The notes beneath the pieces were generated by a model. The model was not told where the DNA came from, made no database searches, and saw only the letters and a list, made by a program, of their open reading frames with translations. This document shows positions 7,289 to 14,252 of a stretch of DNA of 18,153 nucleotides, in pieces (position 1 is the first letter of the stretch; every line of letters starts with the position of its first letter). Source of the stretch: Zoogloeaceae bacterium (GTDB lineage Bacteria > Pseudomonadota > Gammaproteobacteria > Burkholderiales > Rhodocyclaceae); the NCBI GenBank assembly GCA_031267345.1, contig JAIRZG010000194.1, positions 1 to 18,153 of the forward strand, in the 5' to 3' direction. A program made the position numbers and the translations under genes.

Positions 7289-9292
7289 TTATTCCGTATC
7301 CGGAAAGCGTTGGTAGATCATGGGCAGCATGTCGCGGAGTTCTTCCATGCAGACGACGAGTTCGGGATCGAAATGCTGTCCCGCTTCCTTGCGGAGCAAG
7401 GCGAACGCTTCCTCGAACGTCCAGGCCTTCTTGTAGCAACGAGGCGAAATCAGGGCGTCGAAGACATCGGCGATACTGGTGATGCGCGCCGCCAGCGGAA
7501 TGTCCTGGCCGGCAAGCCGTCCCGCGTCACTGCTGCCCGCGTAGCCTTCGCCATTCCATTTCTGGTGGTGGTGCAGGGCGATGTCATGCGCCAGAACGCT
7601 TATGCTGTCCGTTTCTTCCGCGAGGATGGAAGCGCCCAGCTCAGTGTGGCTGCGCATGATGCGATATTCTTCTTTGCTCAGATTTTCCGCTTTTCTCAGA
7701 ATCAGATCGCTGATGCCGACCTTGCCGATGTCGTGCAACATGGCGGCCAGACGGATATGGCTTTTCCCGTAGCGGATTTCTTCCGGCGACAAATCGTTTT
7801 TTTCCGCCCAGCGCTGATACAGTTCCGAGGCGACCGCGCCGACCCGTTCCGCGTGTGGCCCGGTTTCGGAAGGATCATGCACCCGCGCCATTTTCAGGAT
7901 GTTGTAAACGTTTTTCCGATAGAGGGCGTTATGCGTGATGACGCTGCCCGCCTCACGCGCCAGAAGACGCGCGGTGTGCGCCATGTTGAGCGTGAAGGGC
8001 GCAGGTTGTTCGGGTTTCCCGGACAGGCGGTTGATGAGTTGCAACACGCCGGAAACCCGGCCTTCGAGGTCGAGAAACGGCACGGTCAGCATGGATCGGG
8101 TGCGATAGCTGGTGCTCCGGTCGAATTCATCGTTGAAGCGATAAGGCGCGTCCGGCGGCAATTGGCGGACATCATCCAGATTCAGCGTCTTGCCGGTACA
8201 GGCGACATACCCGGCAATGGACGCTTCGGAAACGGGCAGGCGACTAGTGGCGTAGGCGTATTTGTAAGCGTTGCTGACGGCGAACAGGCTGTCATTGTGC
8301 GTGTAGGCGAAAGCCAGTTCATCGCCATCGACCAGAAAAATCGTGCCCGCGTCGGCGTTGGTGACGGTGCGCGCCATGGCGAGGATGCGATCCAGGGTAA
8401 CGCTTTCATCCTTGTAATGCGACAGTTCATCAAGAAAACGCAGCATCCAGTCGCTTTCCAGACGGACACTGGGAATGGGGCCATCGGGCGAAAAGCGCAG
8501 GTTTTCGCGGGCAAGATAAATCTCCGGCCCATCGGGATTTTCGTAGGCGGACACTTCCTGCGCCACGCGGTCGAGTTCCTGATCGCTCTTGCCGACTTCG
8601 TGATGCGAGAGGATGAGGTTACGCACCCCCGCGCCCTGGGCGGCGTCTACCCAGTCTTCCCAAGCCGAATGCCCCCAGTTTTTCTTGTAGTCGCTGCGAT
8701 CATAGGTGGCGTCCACCACGGCGATGTCCGCGTCCGTCAACATCTCGCGGGTAGCGGCGCGCGCCGCGTCATTCGCCTTGATTTCGTGGTCGCCGCTGTA
8801 AAAGAAGCGCGCCGCGTCGACATCGACGCGATAGCCCAGGCAGTCATCGGGATGGCAGGTCGGCAGGGCGGTGACGCGCATTTCATCCGCGCCGACGCGG
8901 ATTTCCTCATGGGCGCGGATGAGATGCTGGACGACATTACCCTTGAGGGTGCTGAAAGGTACGGGGAAAATGCCGCCCGCAAAAAAATAATCCGGCAGAT
9001 AACCGAGCCAGTTGGGTAGATACAGATGCGTTGTCCAGTCCGGCGAATGCAGCGGCTTGAAAAACCACAGGCCGATAATGTGGTCGGCATGGGCGTGGGT
9101 GATGAACAGATGGCATTCGCCGCTGTCCGGCAAAGTGGAACCCGCCTCGCGCAATCCGGTTCCCGCGTCAAAAAAAACGCGCGTCCCCGCGTCGCTGCGC
9201 AATTCGATACAGGTGGTATTGCCCCCATAAAAGACGGTGTCCAACGCGGACGAGGCCATGTTGCCGCGCACGCCCCACAAGGTTATTTCCAT
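7289..9292 (-). CDS. Three-domain protein: metallo-beta-lactamase fold, GAF-like and HD-GYP-like phosphohydrolase
   Basis: A 667-residue soluble protein. Residues 1-265 are a metallo-beta-lactamase fold of the GVRGN...YGGNTTCIEL type. Its metal ligands are His66, His68, Asp70 and His71 (HAHADH), then His147, Asp168 and His230. Residues about 290-460 look like a GAF sensor domain (SMLTVPFLDLEGRVSGVLQL near its end). Residues about 465-640 form an HD-GYP-type domain: His520-Asp521 (LHDIGKVGISD), His574-His576 and IADVFDALISPRCYK. The GYP triplet reads Gly583-Tyr584-Ala585. HD-GYP proteins usually hydrolyse cyclic dinucleotides, and some metallo-beta-lactamase proteins hydrolyse cAMP, so two nucleotide hydrolase sites are possible; that is inference. 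The ribosome site before the ATG at 9292 is weak. The adenylate cyclase lies downstream on the same strand, beyond the toxin-antitoxin insert. Confidence 0.87.
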   Translation of the reverse strand: MEITLWGVRGNMASSALDTVFYGGNTTCIELRSDAGTRVFFDAGTGLREAGSTLPDSGECHLFITHAHADHIIGLWFFKPLHSPDWTTHLYLPNWLGYLPDYFFAGGIFPVPFSTLKGNVVQHLIRAHEEIRVGADEMRVTALPTCHPDDCLGYRVDVDAARFFYSGDHEIKANDAARAATREMLTDADIAVVDATYDRSDYKKNWGHSAWEDWVDAAQGAGVRNLILSHHEVGKSDQELDRVAQEVSAYENPDGPEIYLARENLRFSPDGPIPSVRLESDWMLRFLDELSHYKDESVTLDRILAMARTVTNADAGTIFLVDGDELAFAYTHNDSLFAVSNAYKYAYATSRLPVSEASIAGYVACTGKTLNLDDVRQLPPDAPYRFNDEFDRSTSYRTRSMLTVPFLDLEGRVSGVLQLINRLSGKPEQPAPFTLNMAHTARLLAREAGSVITHNALYRKNVYNILKMARVHDPSETGPHAERVGAVASELYQRWAEKNDLSPEEIRYGKSHIRLAAMLHDIGKVGISDLILRKAENLSKEEYRIMRSHTELGASILAEETDSISVLAHDIALHHHQKWNGEGYAGSSDAGRLAGQDIPLAARITSIADVFDALISPRCYKKAWTFEEAFALLRKEAGQHFDPELVVCMEELRDMLPMIYQRFPDTE

Positions 9293-9332
9293 CGGTTTGT
9301 TCCGGTTCTGTAATGGCTTGAATGTACCATGA

Positions 9333-9362
9333 GTGTAGGGGGAATCGGATGGCAGCGTCCAG
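9333..9362 (-). promoter_or_regulatory. Weak sigma70-like promoter before the MBL-GAF-HD gene; divergent intergenic region 9293-9456
   Basis: On the minus strand, TGGACG (9362-9357) and TACACT (9338-9333) are 18 bases apart, each matching four of six consensus bases. They lie about 40 bases before the ATG at 9292. On the plus strand TATGAT at 9412-9417 is a good -10 for the small gene but has no clear -35. Nothing else was seen in the 164-bp region. Confidence 0.3.
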
Positions 9363-9456
9363 TTCTATCCACATGCAGCGGGCGGATGGCGCGAAAAAGT
9401 CGCAATGACGGTATGATTTTCACAGGTGTCGGTCGAACAGGAAAAGGAGAATGCAA

Positions 9457-9997
9457 ATGCGCTTGAACAGAATGGTTTTCAGTGTGGCGGCAGCATGTTT
9501 TCTGCTATTTTTCCCTTTTGCGACATGGGCCTGTCGCTGCGCGCCGCCAGACAAACAGAAGTTTTACGATCAGGCCTATGCCATTGCCTTGGTTGAAACC
9601 ACCGGCAAAGCGATGTGGGAAGAGGCGTATAACGGCTATGTCAGCAAAGTGAAAGTGCTGCAATCCTGGAAAAACAGGCTGCCCGAATCCATTCATCGTA
9701 AAACTAACTTTGGTTGAAACCCCGCCCTTCAGGGCGGTGGGAGCCGACCCCTGCCTGAAGGCCTGTCGCTAATTTCTTGCTGTGCATACCGAATTCGGAC
9801 ATGGGTTCGGCTGCGGATTCACGTTGCCCGATGGCGGCAGCACACATCTTTTATACCTTCATCGTCGTGGATACTTTCATCGCCGCGATGAAGGCGAATT
9901 CTTCGTCACCAACTTCTGCCTCTCGGGCAACGCCCTGGATCCGCCGCGCGCCGAGGAGATTCAATGGCTTGACGAACAGGCGGTTCAGCCGCCATGA
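9457..9997 (+). pseudogene. Small secreted NTR/TIMP-like protein gene, split by a short insertion
   Basis: The ATG at 9457 is preferred over 9451 because AGGAG at 9445-9449 is then 7 bases away. It opens with a signal peptide (hydrophobic VFSVAAACFLLFFPFATWA), followed by CRCAPPDKQKFYDQAYAIAL and VSKVKVLQSWKNRLPESIH. This is the Cys-x-Cys start and first half of a netrin/TIMP-like (NTR) domain. The frame then runs into KTNFG and a TGA at 9715-9717. The second half follows in the next frame from 9782 to a TGA at 9995-9997. It reads HTEFGHGFGCGFTLPDGGST, later FFVTNFCLSGNALDPP, with the expected later cysteines. Removing 85 bases (9697-9781) would rejoin the two halves in frame. The intact gene would encode a secreted protein of about 150 residues of unknown role. 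Confidence 0.7.
9697..9781. mobile_element. About 85-bp miniature element resembling an IS200/IS605 end
   Basis: This segment breaks the NTR-like gene. It contains GTTGAAACCCCGCCC followed by TTCAGGGCGG. The hairpin arms CCGCCC (9722-9727) and GGGCGG (9732-9737) are of the kind found at the ends of IS200/IS605 (TnpB-type) elements. A second small hairpin (GCCTGAAGGC, 9753-9762) carries CCTGAAGG, the reverse complement of CCTTCAGG at 9726-9733. Two subterminal hairpins with no transposase gene fit a palindrome-associated miniature element or a deletion remnant. The borders are inferred from restoring the host reading frame and may be off by a few bases. Confidence 0.55.
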
Positions 9998-10090
9998 CCC
10001 GCCCGTTCCATCGTCGTTCCCCCGCCGCAGGGCGGCGACCGACTCCCCACACGGGGCAACGCTGGCGGGATAGTCGCAACAGGACTGATG

Positions 10091-10123
10091 CGCGCCGGGA
10101 CGCTTTTATCGCGCCCCGGCGCG
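10091..10123. terminator. Strong GC-rich inverted repeat just beyond ftsZ; non-canonical terminator candidate
   Basis: CGCGCCGGG (10091-10099) pairs with CCCGGCGCG (10115-10123). The loop of about 15 bases is AT-rich in the middle. It begins 9 bases after the ftsZ stop on the minus strand and ends the dcw run. There is no T-run on the minus strand, so intrinsic termination would be inefficient, but it could protect the mRNA 3' end. The 135-bp gap 9998-10132 also has a small hairpin, CCGCC (10022-10026) with GGCGG (10031-10035), and no gene. Confidence 0.5.
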
Positions 10124-10132
10124 TCGTTGCGG

Positions 10133-11278
10133 TCAATCCGCCTGTTTGCGTAAAAAAGACGGAATGTCCTGCGTGGCGATGCCGCTGTTTTCCAGCGCGG
10201 TGACCGCAGCGGCGTGACGCTGCTTCCTGCGGGTAACAGCGGGAAGATTCGGATCATCGTCGCCTTCGCCGAAGCGATCATGCGTGCCGGTTCTGACGAC
10301 CCTGAGCGAGAGCGCGGGTTCCTGAACCTGCGTCTGACCCAGACCGGTCGCCACCACGGTGACGCGCAGTTGGTCTCCCATGCCTTCATCATAGACCGCG
10401 CCAAAAATGATGTGCGCGTCTTCGGCGGCGAAATTCCTGACCGTCGCCATGACCTCGGTAACTTCCCGCATCCGCAGGGAGGCGCGAGCAGCGGTGATAT
10501 TGACCAGTACGCCGCGCGCGCCCGCAAGATTGATGCTTTCCAGAAGCGGCGAAGCCACGGCCTGTTCAGCGGCAATGCGCGCGCGGTCAAGGCCGCTGGC
10601 GGCGGCGGAACCCATCATGGCGCGTCCGGTTTCGCTCATCACGGTGCACACGTCCTCGAAGTCGACATTGACCAAACCATGATTGGTGACAATCTCGGAA
10701 ATGCCGCCGACGGCGTTTTTCAGCACGTCATCCGCCGCCTTGAAGCATTCATCCACACCCGCGTCCTCGCCCATGACTTCCTGAAGTTTGTCGTTGAGGA
10801 TGACAATCAGCGAATCGACATGTTGTGAAAATTCAATGATGCCCGCTTCCGCGTTTTTCATGCGCTTGCCGCCTTCAAAGCTGAAAGGCTTGGAAACGAC
10901 GCCAACGGTAAGAACGCCCATTTCCCGCGCCACTTCGGCGACGATGGGGGCTGCGCCCGTGCCGGTTCCGCCGCCCATGCCAGCAGTGATGAAGACCATG
11001 CGCGCGCCTTCAAGGTGCGCGCGAATGTCCTCGCGGTGATTTTCCGCCGCCGCCCGTCCCGCTTCCGGTCTGCCGCCCGCGCCCAACGTGCCAAGCGCCA
11101 GCTTGCTGACCGCCTGGCAATTTCTCAACGCCTGCGCGTCCGTGTTGGCGGCGATGAATTCCACGCCCTGCACACCCTCGCGGATCATGTGATCGACGGC
11201 ATTGCCGCCCGCGCCGCCTACGCCCACCACCTTGATGATGGTATCCAGTTCCTGCTGTTTATCAATGATTTCAAACAT
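10133..11278 (-). CDS. ftsZ: Cell division protein FtsZ
   Basis: FtsZ is the tubulin-like GTPase that forms the Z ring at mid-cell. From the ATG at 11278 it has 381 residues. This start is chosen because GGAGG lies at 11288-11284, 5 bases upstream, and the protein then begins MFEIIDKQQELDTIIKVVGV as in relatives. The open frame extends 42 codons further into ftsA, but that part is not conserved. The tubulin signature GGGTGTGA is at residues 102-109 and the catalytic T7 loop NVDFEDV at 204-210. A variable linker leads to the C-terminal peptide DIPSFLRKQAD, which binds FtsA and ZipA-like partners. It lies 38 bp after ftsA. lpxC, often next in proteobacteria, is absent. Confidence 0.98.
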   Translation of the reverse strand: MFEIIDKQQELDTIIKVVGVGGAGGNAVDHMIREGVQGVEFIAANTDAQALRNCQAVSKLALGTLGAGGRPEAGRAAAENHREDIRAHLEGARMVFITAGMGGGTGTGAAPIVAEVAREMGVLTVGVVSKPFSFEGGKRMKNAEAGIIEFSQHVDSLIVILNDKLQEVMGEDAGVDECFKAADDVLKNAVGGISEIVTNHGLVNVDFEDVCTVMSETGRAMMGSAAASGLDRARIAAEQAVASPLLESINLAGARGVLVNITAARASLRMREVTEVMATVRNFAAEDAHIIFGAVYDEGMGDQLRVTVVATGLGQTQVQEPALSLRVVRTGTHDRFGEGDDDPNLPAVTRRKQRHAAAVTALENSGIATQDIPSFLRKQAD

Positions 11279-11316
11279 CGCTGCCTCCGTTTTGCAAAAA
11301 GTTAAAAATGAAAGGG

Positions 11317-12543
11317 TTAAAAATTCTTTCCAAACCAGCTTTTCAGGTCGTTGAGCCAATCCCGCAAACCGCGTTTTTTCTCGATTTTCAGGCCACGGCG
11401 GCATTCTTCCTGCGCCACCATCAACAACCCATACGCCGTGGAAAAACGCGCGTTGCGCACCACGTCCGCAAGCCCGCCCGAATACTTGGGCGCGGCCTGG
11501 CGCACCGACATGTGGAAAATTTCCTCGCCCAGATCGACCATGCCCGGCATGAGCGAAGCGCCGCCGGTAATGACGATGCCGGAGGAAAGCACCTCGCCAT
11601 AACCAGCGCGGACAATTTCCTTCAGGACTTTTTCATAAATTTCCTCCACCCTGGCCTGAACCACATCCGCCAGTGTGCGTTTTGAGACCTTGCGCGGCGG
11701 ACGTTCATCCACGCCGGGCACATCCAGAAAAACCTCCGGATCGGTCAGTTGCGCCAGGGCGCAACCATGACGGCATTTGAGGTCTTCGGCGTCACGCCTC
11801 GGTGTGTGCAACATCATGGCGATGTCGGTCGTCACCAGATCGCCCGCGTCCGGAATAACCGCCGTATGACGAATCGCGCCGCGCGTCCAGATGGCGATGT
11901 CGGTGGTGCCGCCGCCAATATCCACCATGCACACGCCCAGATCCTTTTCATCCTGCGAGAGCACGGCGTAGCTGGAGGCCAACGGTTGCAGCACGATGTT
12001 GCTCACTTCCAGCCCGCAGCGACGCACACATTTGATGATGTTCTGGGCGGCGGAAACCGCGCCGGTGACGATATGCGCCTTGACTTCCAGCCGTTTCCCG
12101 TCCATGCCGATGGGTTCACGAATGCCGCCCTGACTGTCGATGATGAATTCCTGTGGCAGAACATGCAGGACTTCCTGATCGGTCGTGATGCCGGCGCGCA
12201 CGGTTTCCAGCACCCGCGCCACATCCGTCGGGCTGACTTCCTTGTCGGCAATCACCACCATGCCGTGCAAATTGTCACTCCGGATGTGGCTGCCCGCGAT
12301 GCCGGTATAGACCACTTCCACCTTGCAATCCGCCATCAATTCCGCTTCGGCGATGGCGCCGGAAATGGCGTCCACGGTTTCCTCGATATTCACCACCACG
12401 CCATTTTTCAGGCCGCGCGAATCGTGCATTCCCCTGCCGATGACATTCAGTTCGCCTTCCACCGTCAGTTCCGCCACCAGGGCCACGATCGTGGAAGTGC
12501 CGATGTCCAGGGCGACAATCAGATCCTTGTTTTCCTTACTCAT
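11317..12543 (-). CDS. ftsA: Cell division protein FtsA
   Basis: FtsA is the actin-like ATPase that tethers FtsZ filaments to the inner membrane and recruits later division proteins. The ATG at 12543 gives 408 residues and has GGAGG at 12556-12552. The longer open frame upstream lies inside ftsQ and is ignored. Phosphate-binding motifs are VALDIGTSTI near residue 10 and MVDIGGGTTDIAIW in the middle, and ITGGASLMPG forms the adenosine site. The C-terminus GLRDWLNDLKSWFGKNF is the amphipathic membrane-targeting helix. The start overlaps the end of ftsQ by 8 bp, which suggests coupled translation. Confidence 0.97.
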   Translation of the reverse strand: MSKENKDLIVALDIGTSTIVALVAELTVEGELNVIGRGMHDSRGLKNGVVVNIEETVDAISGAIAEAELMADCKVEVVYTGIAGSHIRSDNLHGMVVIADKEVSPTDVARVLETVRAGITTDQEVLHVLPQEFIIDSQGGIREPIGMDGKRLEVKAHIVTGAVSAAQNIIKCVRRCGLEVSNIVLQPLASSYAVLSQDEKDLGVCMVDIGGGTTDIAIWTRGAIRHTAVIPDAGDLVTTDIAMMLHTPRRDAEDLKCRHGCALAQLTDPEVFLDVPGVDERPPRKVSKRTLADVVQARVEEIYEKVLKEIVRAGYGEVLSSGIVITGGASLMPGMVDLGEEIFHMSVRQAAPKYSGGLADVVRNARFSTAYGLLMVAQEECRRGLKIEKKRGLRDWLNDLKSWFGKNF

Positions 12544-13303
12544 CTTCCCCGCCTCCGTTGGTCGTCCGCGCGCCCGCCGGATAAAGGGCAAAACCTCTGG
12601 GATAGCGCAAATCCACGATGCGCGCGGGCGGCGTCCGGTTCGCCACGACGGATGGATACAGGTCGATGAAGCGTTGCAACCGCCAGATGAGCGGAGAACG
12701 CTCCCGTTCCCGTCCCAGTTTCAGCTTCATTTTGTTGGCAAGCTCCATTTCCAGCGCCTGTCGCGCCGAAAGCGTCAGCGCTGCGGGTTGCAGGGAAACA
12801 CGCGCCAGAAGTCGCGCGCACTCGCCATAACGCCGCAACAAAAAGGCGGCGCTGTCCGGCGGCCCCTTCAGGCGCGGTAAGGAAAATTTGCCGCCCTCCG
12901 GCAAATTGGGGGGATTGGCGGCAAAAACTTCCCCGTAGATATTGACCCATTCGCTGCCCGAATCGCCCCAATGGGCGCTGGCTTCCTGTTCCTCCAGCAT
13001 GATTTCCAGCCGATCGGGCCAAACCCGACGCACCCGCGCGCGCCGCACCCAGGGCAGACGCTCCAGCGCCTCGCGCGCGTTCTCCGCCGAAAGACTGAAA
13101 AAGTTGCCGCGCAAGCGTCCGGCAAGCGCCTCCTCCAGTTCCCGCACCGCCACAAAGCGCAAGGGCGCGGCAAGCTGCACCACGCGCACCGGCGCGAACG
13201 GCGTCCGCAGGAGCGCAATCACCGGCAAAGCCAGCAACATCGCCCATCCGGCGGCAAACAGCATATCCGCCAGCAAATTGAGTAACCTGGGTTGGCGCCA
13301 CAT
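12536..13303 (-). CDS. ftsQ: Cell division protein FtsQ
   Basis: FtsQ is a bitopic inner-membrane protein that links the Z ring to FtsL/FtsB and the septal synthase. Of its 255 residues, one membrane helix lies at about 12-32 (ADMLFAAGWAMLLALPVIAL). A POTRA-like domain follows, with the typical GNFFSLSAENAREALERLPW and VRRVWPDRLEIMLEEQEASA, then the beta domain (WVNIYGEVF, later IVDLRYPRGFALYP). The ATG at 13303 has only a weak ribosome site (GAGAAAG). The 37-bp gap after ddl is the largest break in the murD-to-ftsQ stretch. Sequence conservation in this family is low; the position between ddl and ftsA supports the call. Confidence 0.93.
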   Translation of the reverse strand: MWRQPRLLNLLADMLFAAGWAMLLALPVIALLRTPFAPVRVVQLAAPLRFVAVRELEEALAGRLRGNFFSLSAENAREALERLPWVRRARVRRVWPDRLEIMLEEQEASAHWGDSGSEWVNIYGEVFAANPPNLPEGGKFSLPRLKGPPDSAAFLLRRYGECARLLARVSLQPAALTLSARQALEMELANKMKLKLGRERERSPLIWRLQRFIDLYPSVVANRTPPARIVDLRYPRGFALYPAGARTTNGGGEDE

Positions 13304-13340
13304 TCATTCTTTCTCGAAAATCCTCAAAAATTCCGTTTAA

Positions 13341-14252
13341 TCAAACAGTTCCATTGCTTTCTTGATAAAGCACTTTTAATACCAGCTCCTCATAGTTGAT
13401 TCCAGCGGCTTTAGCTGCTATGGGAACCAGCGAATGCGAAGTCATGCCGGGCGAGGTGTTGATCTCCAGAAAATAGTGCGCGCCCGCCGCGTCCATGAGT
13501 ACGTCGATGCGGCTCCAGCCCTTGCCGCCCAAGATCCGGAAGGCTTTTTTCGCGCCTTCCTGAATCTCCTTTTCCTGCTCCGGCGACAGGCCGCAGGGGC
13601 AGAGGTAGCGGGTATCGTCGCGCAGGTACTTGGCGTCGTAATCGTAAAAGGGCGTTGCGGGTTCGATTTTCACCATCGGCAAAGCGGCATCGCCCAACAG
13701 CGCCACCGTGTATTCACCGCCCATGATGCCCGCCTCCGCCATCACCAGCGCGTCGTGTTTTTTGGCGACGGCATGGGCTGCCCGCAATTCGCCGCGCTTT
13801 TGCACCATCGAAATGCCCACCGATGAGCCTTCGCGCACCGGCTTGACAAACAATGGCAGCCCCAGGCGCGTTTCCACGGCGGCAAAATCCGTGTCGTCAT
13901 CCAGCAGACAAAAATCGGGCACGGGCAAGCCTGCCGCCTGCCAGAGCAGTTTGCTGCGGAATTTGTCCATGCCCACGGCGGAGGCCATGACGCCGGGGCC
14001 GGTATAGGGAATGCCCATGAGCTCGAGCGCCCCCTGTATCGCGCCATCCTCGCCATGCCGCCCGTGCAGGGCGATGAACGCGCGATCATAGCGGCGCAGA
14101 TTTTCCAGCGATTCGTTTGCCGGATCAAAAGGATGCGCGTCCACTCCCCGACGCCGCAAGGCCGCCAGCACGCCCGCGCCGCTATGCAGGGAAACTTCGC
14201 GCTCGGCGGAGGTTCCGCCCATGAGCACCGCCACTTTGCCCGGATTTTTCAT
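13341..14252 (-). CDS. ddl: D-alanine--D-alanine ligase (DdlB type)
   Basis: This ATP-grasp enzyme joins two D-alanines for the muramyl pentapeptide in the cytoplasm. The 303 residues match the short DdlB form. Seen motifs are VAVLMGGTSAEREVSLHSG at the N-terminus, ALHGRHGEDGAIQGALE, FVKPVREGSSVGISMV for ATP binding and FLEINTSPGMTSHSLVPIAA for the metal and active-site loop. The start codon overlaps the murC stop as ATGA (14252-14249), and a GGGAG lies about 10 bases upstream. murB, which often lies between murC and ddl, is missing here. Confidence 0.97.
   Translation of the reverse strand: MKNPGKVAVLMGGTSAEREVSLHSGAGVLAALRRRGVDAHPFDPANESLENLRRYDRAFIALHGRHGEDGAIQGALELMGIPYTGPGVMASAVGMDKFRSKLLWQAAGLPVPDFCLLDDDTDFAAVETRLGLPLFVKPVREGSSVGISMVQKRGELRAAHAVAKKHDALVMAEAGIMGGEYTVALLGDAALPMVKIEPATPFYDYDAKYLRDDTRYLCPCGLSPEQEKEIQEGAKKAFRILGGKGWSRIDVLMDAAGAHYFLEINTSPGMTSHSLVPIAAKAAGINYEELVLKVLYQESNGTV

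Noticed and set aside
7247..9019. 590-codon plus-strand frame opposite the MBL-GAF-HD gene
   Set aside because: Antisense shadow; no domain seen and the minus-strand protein has intact motifs.
9457..9540. Lipoprotein signal in the small secreted protein
   Set aside because: The cysteine after the hydrophobic stretch is preceded by Thr-Trp-Ala, which is a poor lipobox. A normal signal-peptide cut before the CRC start is more likely.
9777..10073. 98-codon plus-strand frame overlapping the second half of the NTR-like gene
   Set aside because: The neighbouring frame (9782-9997) continues the NTR domain with its cysteines, so this is a shadow.
11279..11404. Extended start of ftsZ (42 more codons)
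   Set aside because: The extension overlaps ftsA, is not FtsZ-like, and a good ribosome site serves the ATG at 11278.
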